Made by a program: the position numbers and the translations under genes. The notes under the pieces are model-generated. The model saw only the letters and a list, made by a program, of their open reading frames with translations. It was not told the DNA's origin and did no database searches. From Chondrosia reniformis (lineage: Eukaryota > Porifera > Demospongiae > Chondrillida > Chondrillidae): DNA of 64,000 nucleotides. How positions within the stretch are numbered: the stretch's first letter is position 1; the number at the start of each line of letters is the position of its first letter. The DNA lies in NCBI GenBank assembly GCA_947172415.1, contig OX359200.1, forward strand, positions 2,544,501 to 2,608,500, given 5' to 3'. This document shows, piece by piece, positions 55,748 through 64,000 of the stretch.

Positions 55748-56149
55748 AGGAGAGATATCTTGCAGAATCACATTTCAAATGGAAAACCACAAGCAAATGA
55801 CTGCGCAGGCTGTAAATGCTACCCAAATCGACAAAATCTATGCCACAAGGAATCTAAATCATGTGGTAGACCTGCACACAGCTTAGAGGGGCTAGAGAAT
55901 CGTCTTAAACAACAGTTTACTCAATACTAAATCCGTTAAAAATCAAGAATGACACGGTCTTACCAGAAGATCTAAAAACTCAAGAGCTACAATTTGATAG
56001 GCGACGTAAAGGAAACCGTTCAGATTTTGCGTGTGGAAACAGCTATTTCCAATTCCAGTAGTCGGTGCCACAGCTCCTTATATTACTTCCGGTTTATCCG
56101 GGTTACGCAATATTGCACGATTTTGAATAATGTTTGGACTCGTTACTTA

Positions 56150-56325
56150 AGGGACTAATGAAGCAACATAAGAAAAGTTTGCAGGTGAATGTTGTTAGAA
56201 AAATTGGGATTACTTCGGCCGGACAAGGTCTTATTGCATAGAGATGTTCTCTACGTGAGTTGAATTGGATTGCCCTAAGTTAGCCAGCAGTCCTGTAATA
56301 AACTTTACCCTTTACCTAAATCGTT
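56150..56325 (+). repeat. Repeat X/Y junction fragment
   Basis: Starts with the end of X (CTTAAGGGACTAATGAAGC) and continues into Y (TTACTTCGGCCGGACAAGG) to CCTAAATCGTTTGC. It supports X and Y being one element. Cut at the LINE fragment. Confidence 0.7.
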
Positions 56326-57822
56326 TGCTAAACGAAACAAAAAAGAGGGTGGGTAGAACCTCCTCTGAAGGTCCCAATAGCCTTGATGAGACCAAACTGA
56401 AGAAAGCCTTGAAAAAGGCAAAAAGCTGGTCAGCCCCTGGGCCGGATGGCATCCACACTTTTTGGTGGAAAGCACTCCCCTCTGCACAGTCTGCCTTGGC
56501 AGATGTACTACGGAGGGTGATGAGCACAGATCTGACTGGCTTACAAGGGGTCGGACTTAACTCATCCCCAAAAGGGTAACCTGAAAAGTGCAAAGTGCAG
56601 CTAACTACCGACCTATTGCGTGTCTCAACACAATGCACAAGGCTGTCCAGCAGATATTGCATCAGAAATACTCACTTACACCTACACTAATGATCTTTTG
56701 CCTATGGCCCAAAGGGCCATGAGGAAAGGGGGTGGGGCTGTGTGGACTGTCTACTGCTTGGTCAAACAATCGTTCTGATGCCAAAATTATGGGCAAGCCA
56801 CTTAGTGTGGCATGGATCAATTATGAGAAGGCATATGACAGAGTGCCTCACAAGTGGGTGATGAAAGTGCTAAAAACCATCAAATGCCCAGGTTGGATCC
56901 GGAGGTCTATAGAGCTCTTCTCCAAACACTGGGCTACTGTGCTTGAGTTGAGGACTGCTGGGAAGGTGGTTAGGAGCACCCCTGTTAAATATAACAGGGG
57001 ACTCTTCCAAGGGGACTCCTTATCGCCACACCTCTTTTGTCTGGCCATAGCTCCCTAATCCCAAGTTCTTAACAGAACCAAGGGATATACCCTCTGGCAT
57101 GATGGGGAAAGGAACACCATGTCACACGTGTTGTACATGAATGACCTTAAGATATATTCTGGAGAGCCTGATAAACTCAGGGAAGCCATGGAATGTGTGA
57201 AGAAAACCTCAAATGCCATTGGAGGATCGGCTATGTAAGTCCATCTACGTTATTGAAATGTCAGTTCCTACTGACAGCAATATTAATGGAAGATGGCAAG
57301 AGAAGTTCCAAAAGTACCAGAAGCTGGCGGCTGATATGAGGAAGCAATTTAGGGGCTACCGAATTAAGGTAGTCCCGATGATAATTGGTGCTTTGGGGAC
57401 AGTGGAGACGCTCCTGGAAGACCTTAGGGGAATTCCAAAGCTGTCAAAAAGTGCAGTAGAAGTGATGAGATCCATGCAGAGAACTGTTCTCTGTTCGGCT
57501 GTGAGGATATTGAGGCGACATCTCTCTGTTGAGGGATTGAGGCCTGGACGAGAGGTAGTCCTGTCCCAGTCCTTGTCTGTCGACCTCTGGAAATCAGGGG
57601 TGGATTGGTGTATGGAGGTACTCCCTCCTATTATGACGGTCAACTTTGGCCTGACGTGCACCTGTCTGCTGCTGCCGGAAGGAGGCAAAGCCGAGGCTTC
57701 TGGCTAAAAACCCAAAGAAGGGAAAACATAACTGACTGAGGGTTGTCCAAGCCAGATACTCCTTGCCTTAGGAGACTAAGGCAAGAAGTAACAAGGTTCT
57801 CAGTTAAGGCTTTTGTTTCTCA
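56322..57822 (+). pseudogene. R2/R4-like LINE fragment (RT plus restriction-like endonuclease)
   Basis: Pieces in several frames: LKKALKKAKSWSAPGPDGIH, NYRPIACLNTMHKAVQQI, MGKPLSVAWINYEKAYDRVP (motif A), YNRGLFQGDSLSPHLFCLAI (motif B), LYMNDLKIYSGEP (motif C with MND where MDD is usual), then SIYVIEMSVPTDSNINGRWQ, EKFQKYQKLAADMRKQFRGY and VVPMIIGALGTVETLLEDL. The last part matches the C-terminal restriction-like endonuclease region of R2/R4-type LINEs. 5'-truncated; at least four disruptions (for example near 56578 and 57057). Confidence 0.7.
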
Positions 57823-58512
57823 AGTAGGTACTAGTTGTATGTGGTAGTTGTATGTAGTAGTTGTTTGTACTAAATGTATGTAGTAATTGTGTGTACTAGT
57901 TATATGTATATAGTAGTTGTATGTACCAGCTGTGTACTAGTTGTATGTTCTAGTTGTATGTACTAGTTTTATGTTCTAGTTGTAGGTTCTTGTACTCGTT
58001 ATACTAGGTACTAGGAAGTTACTAGGAGTATGTACTAGTTGTATGTACTAGTTTTATGCACTCGCTCTATGTACTAGTTGTATGTACTATTTATAATTAC
58101 TAGGTATATGTGTATGTACTAGTTATATGTAGTAGGTGAATGTAGTAGTTATATGTCCTAGTTGTTTTTACTAGTTGTATGTAGTAGCTATTAACTAGTT
58201 GTATATACAAGTTGTACGTTCTAGTATTTTGTACTCGTTTTATGAGCTAGTTGTATATACTAGTTCTAGTTGTATGTACTAGTTGTATGTACTCGCTCTA
58301 TGTACTAGTTGTATGAACTATTTATAATTTCTAGGTATATGTGTATATACTAGTTATATGTAGTAGGTGTATGTACTAGTTATATGTCCTAGTTGTTTGG
58401 ACTAGTTGTATGTACTAGTTGCATGTACTAGTTATATGTACTAGTTACTAGTTGTATGAACTAGTTGTACCTACTAATTGGAAATACTAGTTGTATGTAC
58501 TAGTTTTTTGTA
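57823..58512. repeat. 13-bp satellite, block 7
   Basis: TTGTATGTACTAG units with an internal duplication of about 280 bp (landmark CTCGCTCTATGTACTAGTTG at 58061 and 58290). Confidence 0.9.
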
Positions 58513-58514
58513 TA

Positions 58515-58757
58515 AGAGAATAATAAAAATTTTCTACTAAAATAGTAGAAGATGTACGGATGGCACAAAAAGGACAGAAACAAGAAAGGGATATTACACA
58601 GTGAAGAATTATTTATGTATGAATCCAACAAGCAAGGGTGTTGTGTGACTCAAGCATAAATAATTCTTCACTCTGTAACATCTCTTTCTTGTTTCTGTGC
58701 TTTTTGTGCCACCCCTACATCTTGTACCATTTTTGTAGAAACTTTTTAATATTCTCT
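58515..58757. mobile_element. Fold-back MITE
   Basis: About 100-bp inverted arms: AGAGAATAATAAAAATTTTC on the left, and the reverse complement of the right end AGAGAATATTAAAAAGTTTC. Both continue through GATGTA, TGGCACAAAAAG, CAGAAACAAGAAAG and GTGAAGAATTATTTATG. The loop is about 30 bp. No coding capacity and no clear target duplication. Confidence 0.8.
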
Positions 58758-59122
58758 AGTTTCTGTACTTTTTATGGAGCATAAGCTAGGAATTATATAA
58801 GAGACCATTTTGGTTTCGCAATGTTAGACTGATATGACGTCATCAAATGGCGAATTTATTGAAGTCTTGACGAAAACCGTCATGCTCAATAATAACGTTA
58901 TCGCTCTTGCTTCTACAAAAGAATAGAGTGCGGAAAATTTGGAGTATTTTCGCTTCAGAAGTGGTCCGAAAATTTATTTCCTTGTTTAGTTACAGCAGGC
59001 GAGGAAGATGAAGAAGATGAAGAAGATGAAGAAGAAAACGATAATGGGATTTTTCAAAGTTCGTTCATTAGCAGCACTGTCGCTTGCCTTTAAGGCCAGT
59101 TTATAGCATGGCTGGTCTATTT
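58758..59122. other. Short intergenic stretch with acidic-codon run
   Basis: A GAAGAT microsatellite (58999-59030) codes for a run of Glu/Asp on the plus strand after a plausible acceptor (TTACAG|CAGG at 58992). It could be a remnant acidic exon. No family recognised. Confidence 0.3.
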
Positions 59123-59190
59123 GGGGCGCCGCAGGAGCCCCAATATTGTTTTCAGAAATTATATTAACGTATGGCTTCCTGTTCGTAGTC
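59123..59190 (-). repeat. Isolated terminal hairpin of repeat Z
   Basis: Reverse-strand GGGGCTCC-TGC-GGCGCCCC (59141-59123), preceded by CAGGAAGCCATACGTTAATA, as at 6710-6771. It lies immediately before fold-back copy C. Confidence 0.6.
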
Positions 59191-59199
59191 TTGTATATG

Positions 59200-60953
59200 C
59201 AGTACAAGTTACAATATACTAAGGTAATCTAATATAAATAATTAATTAAATAAATAAATAATATAATATTAATAATTCATATGGCTCCAGGAAAGGATCT
59301 AGCGACAGAATGGGCATAGTATCATAAAGATTAGGGTATAAAACTCATTTTTAATTAAGGGATTTTTTATTTAGGTCTCCGTTTGGTAGAAAACGGAGGA
59401 CAAAGTCTGCATATAAAATGCCATAGGACTATAGAAAACATATAGGAAATTTATATTGATACCAGGTGTTATATTGATAAAAATTTTCAATTCGTCAGAT
59501 CACTGTGAAACCGACATATATCATGGTACATGTGTATGACAAACGTCTGGCGAAGTTTTGCTTAATTAAAGTTGCAAAATAATCGATATATAATGAAGAA
59601 TGCAAGGTTACGATTGTGCAATCTGGTGATGTATTGTGATGTTCCTCTTGTGCGTCATCAAAACCTTCGTATATCGCTCAGTACACATTTAGTGGATTAT
59701 CATGTGATGTTGCGAAAACGTCACCGGCTCGTTGTTACAGAAGATCATCCTTTCGAGAACGGCTATAACAAGTTGACGCTCTCCTACGAGAAGGAGCTCC
59801 GGAATAAACGAGTTGTAGCGAAGGTTAGATAAAGCGTATTTGTGTACGTTTCCGTTAAGTTTGAGGCAGAATAGTCCCTTTATTGATGCAAAAGAAATTC
59901 GTTTAGTCGACCATATAACTCTGTCTTCTCTTCTTGCATTTTTTACTTGTCCATGTGTAGGAATTAGGAGTGTTTGTTGCGATCATTATGAGAATAAAGT
60001 CTAGTTGAGGGTCAGCAACATGAATTTACAAATTTCCTACTTGATATTCTCATTCCTGTATTGCTGATGAAGACCTCTGAGTTGAAACGTCCAGAATTAG
60101 TAAATTTATGTTACTGATGTTCAACAAGGCTTTATTCTTATCCATGTGTGTACGTTTTCCATGTGTACAGTAGAATCTCATAACGAAATTGCTAATAGTG
60201 AATGTCTTAAGTGTAGTGAAGGCTAATTACACTCAAGTACACTACACAGTGAAAGTTATTGGCAATATTAAAATTACAATCAAGTACTACACAGTACAAG
60301 TTACAAATTTAAGAAGGCCAAGTGACTGTACAATATTAAAATTACAATCAAGTACTAGCTACACATGCAGTGCAAGTTACAAATTTAAAGAGATCCAAGT
60401 GACCCCGAGGATAATCAGTATTTTAAACAATACAAGACTTTAGTCATGCACACTAGTATTGTCGCAGGCTTTGAAATCCTCAACTACTGCATAGAGAGTA
60501 GTAGTTGATACAGATCATCCAATTGCAAGGTAGAACACATGGCCTACCAATTACCTTTTAACACCTTAGTATAGACTGAAGATGATGCATCTGCATGCCA
60601 TATATCAACAAAGGTTCCAGTATTAAAGGGGTCTCACCTAATAACCACAGCAGATTTGATTTGCCTTGTGAGGGAGCTATAAATACTGACGGTTGGTTGC
60701 ATGCATTCGCATAATCAACAGGGTTAGAGACCATTTTGTAACTTGTACACAAGGGACATCACATACGTATATAAAGGCCTTGGCCTTTTTTGTCCTTGTG
60801 TACAAGTTACAAAATACTGATTATCCTCGGGGTCACTTGGATCTCTTTAAATTTTTAACTTGCACTGCATGTGTAGCTAGTACTTGATTGTAATTTTAAT
60901 ATTTTACAGTCACTTGGCCCTCTTAAATTTGTAACTTGTACTATATATAATAC
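59200..60953 (+). mobile_element. Fold-back element, copy C
   Basis: Starts CAGTACAAGTTACAATATAC and ends with the reverse motif AAATTTGTAACTTGTACT at about 60953, so CAGTACAAGTTACAA acts as a terminal inverted repeat. It has the same central stretch as B and one full palindrome arm (about 60050-60755). After the spacer, the second arm is mostly deleted and only its outer part (from TACTGATTATCCTCGGGG, 60815) remains. Confidence 0.75.
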
Positions 60954-60954
60954 A

Positions 60955-61797
60955 AGTTATAGTTACTAGTTGTAGGTATCAGTTGTATGTACTAGTTGTA
61001 TGTAGTACTTGTATATTCGAATTGCATGAACTAGTTTTATGTACTAGTTGTTTGTACTAGTTATACTAGTTGTATGTACTAGTTGTGTGTACTATTTGTA
61101 TGGACTGGTTATATACTAGATGTAAATACTAGTTGTATGTACTAGTTGTATATCCTAATTGTATTTACTACTTGTATGTCCTATTTGAATGTACTACTTG
61201 TATGTACTAGTTGTATGTACTCGTAGTATGTACTAGGGGTATGTACCTGCTATACGTACTAGTTGTAGGTTCTAGTACTAGGAATACTAGATACTTAGAA
61301 GGTATTAGTTGTATGTACAAGTCCTAGTTATATTAATTAATTATATTAGATGAATGTACTAGTTGTGTACAAGTTTTATGAACTAGTACTATTAACTAGT
61401 GGTATGTACTAGGACTGGTAATATTTACTAACTGTAGCCACTAGTTGTATGTACTAGTTGTACGTACTAGCACTTGTTATATTTACTAGTTGTAGGTACT
61501 AGTTGTATTTACTAGTTGAATGTAATAGTTGTATGAACTGGTTGTATGTACTAGTACAAGTTTTATTTACTAGTTGTAGGTATTAGTTGGATGTAGTAGT
61601 TGTGTGTAGTAGTTGTATGTTAATTGTATGAACTAGTTTTATGTATTAGTTGTATGTACTAGTTATATACTAGTTGTATGTATTAGTTGTATATACTAGT
61701 TGTATGTGCTAGTTTTGTGTACTAGTTGTATGTATTAACTGTATGTATTAGTTATATCCTAGTTGGATATACTAGTTCTAATAACTAGTTGTATGTA
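60955..61797. repeat. 13-bp satellite, block 8
   Basis: TTGTATGTACTAG units, strongly degenerate, from fold-back copy C to the pogo derivative. Confidence 0.9.
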
Positions 61798-62300
61798 CAG
61801 TAGAATCTCGTTCACATGAAATCAAAGGGACTGCTTACAAATTTCGAGAGCAGTAGAGTTTACATAGAAATGTAATATACCAAAGCAACAAAACGTCCTC
61901 TATCTCTTCAAATTTTACCACCTGTAGACACTTCCTTTTTGGCTCGAATGTTGACGTTTCAAAAGCGTTAAAGATACGGGTCTTGTCCCAGATAAAGTTG
62001 AATTGGCTATGCCGAATTCCTTTGCAATTCTACCTTTGATTGATAGCCTTCAATATTTGCACCTTTTTACTGCTTAACGATTTCTGCTTAGCCGCCATAA
62101 TTAAATTTCGTGTTAAATGATTTTAACACTTTGTGCGTGCCACATTTCTTTCACTTTAACCGATTTTTCGTGTTATCAAATTTCGTGTTAAAAGGATAAT
62201 AATGGTTGGGGAAGTGTAGCGCAACTATAGGGACCAATTAAAACTTTCATTTTAAGCGATTTTTCACGTTAACCGATTTCGTGTTAACAAGATTCTATTG
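61798..62300 (-). mobile_element. pogo deletion derivative keeping the DNA-binding domain start
   Basis: 503 bp with TA on both sides (61796-61797 and 62301-62302). Inverted ends: CAGTAGAATCTCGTT and CAATAGAATCTTGTT. Minus strand from 62098 reads MAAKQKSLSSKKVQILKAI and, after a one-base shift, RIAKEFGIANSTLSG. This is the CENP-B/psq-type helix-turn-helix of pogo transposases. The catalytic domain is missing, so it is non-autonomous. Subterminal TTTCGTGTTAA repeats near 62110-62290 may be transposase-binding sites. Confidence 0.8.
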
Positions 62301-63940
62301 TACTAGTACTGGTAATATTTACTAGTTGTAGGTACTAGTTTTATGCACTAGTTATATGTACTAGTACAAGTTAAATTTCCTAATTATAGGTATTAGGTGT
62401 ATGTAATAGTTGTATGTTATAATTCTTTGAACTAGCTGTATGTACTAATTGTATGTAATAATTCTATATACTAGTTGGAGTTCCAGTTTAATGTACTATT
62501 TGTATGCACTATATTTAAGTACTAGTTATATGTCTATGTTCTAGTCATGGGTACTAGTTGTAAGTACTGGTTGCATGAACTAGTGGTATGTACTATTACC
62601 GGTAATATTTACTAACTGTAGGCACTAGGCGTATGTACTAGTTGTTTGTACAATTCCAAATTATATTTACAAGTTATATTTACTAGTTGTATGTCCTAGT
62701 TGTTTGTACTAGTTGCATGTACTAGATGTATGTACTAATGTATGTAATAATTCTATGTACTAGTTGGAGTTCTAGTTTCATGTACGTACTATTTATATAT
62801 ACTAGTTATATGTGTATGAACTAGGTATATGTACTAGTTGTATGTACTAGTTGTATGTACTAGTTGCATGTACTAGTTGTGTGTTCTAGTTGTGTCTACT
62901 ACTTGTATGTACAGGTTGTATGTACTAGTTGTATGTACAAGTTGTATGTATTAGTTGTGTGTAGTAGTTCTATCTACTACATGTATGTACTAGTTGTATG
63001 TACTAGTTATATGTGCTAGTTTTATTTACTAATTTTAGGCACTAGTTGTATCTACTAGATGTATGTACGTTTTATGTAGTAGTTATATATAGTAGTTGTT
63101 TGTACTAGTTATACGTACTAGTTGTATAAACTAGTTGTATAAACTAGTTTTATATGCTAGAAACTAGTTGTATGTAGTAGCTGTTTGGAATAGTTCTATG
63201 TAATAGTTTTATGTGCTAGATACTAGTTGTATATAGTAGTTGTATGGACTAAGTCTATGTACTAGTTGTATGTACTAGTTATATGTACCAGTTGAATGTA
63301 CTAGTTGTATTTAATAGTTTTATGTACTAGTTTTATGTACTAGTTGCATGTACTAGTTGTATCTAATAGTTATAGGGCCTAGTTGGATGTACAATTACTA
63401 GTTATATTTACTAGTTGTATGTGCTAGTTGTATGTAATAGTTGTATGTGGTAGTTGTATGTACTAATTGTATGTACTAGTTGTATGTATTAGTTGTATGT
63501 ACTAGTTGTATGTACTATATATACGGACTAGTTTTATGTACTAGATATATGTAGTAGTTGTTTGTACTAGTAATTCGTACTAGTTGTACTTACTATTTAT
63601 ATGTACTAATTATATGTTTATGTACTAGGTGTATGTACTCCTTGTATGTACTAGCTGTATGTGTATACTGGTTGTATTGACTAATTGCACGTACTAGTTG
63701 AATGTACTATTACTAGTTATATTTACTAGTTGTATGTGGTAGTTGTTTGTACTGGATGTATGTATTATTTATCTGTGCTGGTTATATGTAGTAGTTTGGT
63801 GTACTAGTTATATGTACTAGTTGTATGTATTTGTTGTATCTACTATTTGTATTTACCATATGTATGTACTAGTTATGCGTTCTAATTATTAGTTGTATGA
63901 ACAAGTTATATGTACTACATGTATGTACTAGCTATACACA
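62301..63940. repeat. 13-bp satellite, block 9
   Basis: TTGTATGTACTAG satellite, the most degenerate of all blocks. The last 60 bp of the window (63941-64000) leave the satellite and show no recognised feature. Confidence 0.85.
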
Positions 63941-64000
63941 GTCGCCATATGACTGATCTGCGTGTTTTTATGTTTTTTTATAAAAACTTTTAAGAGCATG

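Noticed and set aside
1-64000. LTR retrotransposons, tRNA and rRNA genes
   Set aside because: No paired direct LTRs, integrase or aspartic protease motifs, and no convincing cloverleaf or rRNA sequence seen; a tRNAscan or LTR search could still find something I missed.

Overview
The window is eukaryotic: AT-rich, gene-poor, with spliced genes (clean GT/AG junctions), extensive satellite DNA and a dense, nested collection of transposable elements. The mix (a Penelope-like retroelement, a Helitron with an OTU domain, RTE-like, CR1/L2-like and R2/R4-like LINEs, pogo, Merlin and piggyBac-type DNA elements, and a coiled-coil gene family I know mainly from sponge and cnidarian genomes) points to an early-branching animal, most likely a sponge. 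That placement is inference; no diagnostic host gene settles it.

Layout. From 1 to about 15.7 kb and again from 57.8 to 64 kb the backbone is a degenerate satellite with a 13-bp unit, TTGTATGTACTAG. It is interrupted by insertions: a Penelope-like element with an intact 729-codon ORF and a hammerhead-ribozyme-like motif (0.4-3.2 kb), a decayed retroelement 3' end (5.6-6.3 kb), a decayed RTE-like LINE (7-10 kb), a pogo-type MITE (10.56-11.35 kb), a GIY-YIG fragment of another Penelope-like element (14.3-14.8 kb), a fold-back MITE (58.5-58.8 kb) and a pogo deletion derivative (61.8-62.3 kb).

15.7-28.5 kb is a nest. A fold-back element (copy A) is followed by a dispersed tandem repeat (X/Y). 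A large DNA transposon (18.34-28.15 kb) with terminal inverted repeats of about 0.7 kb sits inside that array. It carries, on the minus strand, a pogo/jerky-like transposase, a Ulp1-type protease fused to a PHD finger, and relics of helical-bundle exons that look talin-like. A Merlin/ISXO2-like transposon (25.26-27.90 kb) lies in its right inverted repeat, and a piggyBac-type MITE with TTAA target duplications lies between the protease exons.

28.5-38.8 kb is the most host-like stretch. It holds a small multi-exon minus-strand gene with a divergent start, a minus-strand coiled-coil terminal exon, a 31-bp minisatellite, a decayed CR1/L2-like LINE, and a short plus-strand gene with Cys-rich exons. 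38.8-44.8 kb is a recently decayed Helitron (zinc-ribbon and GRP-repeat N-terminus, HUH/Y2 Rep, Pif1-like helicase, OTU domain). A perfectly repeated 40-bp array (44.8-45.2 kb) and a 38-bp array (46.3-46.5 kb) follow.

46.6-57.8 kb holds a divergent pair of gene starts, one cut off by a hairpin-bounded repeat; fold-back copy B, which includes a 1.45-kb near-perfect palindrome; a minus-strand pseudogene of a conserved coiled-coil family with a partial duplicate of its last exon; and an R2/R4-like LINE fragment. A third fold-back copy (C) lies at 59.2-60.95 kb. I found no rRNA, CRISPR or recognisable tRNA, and no LTR element.
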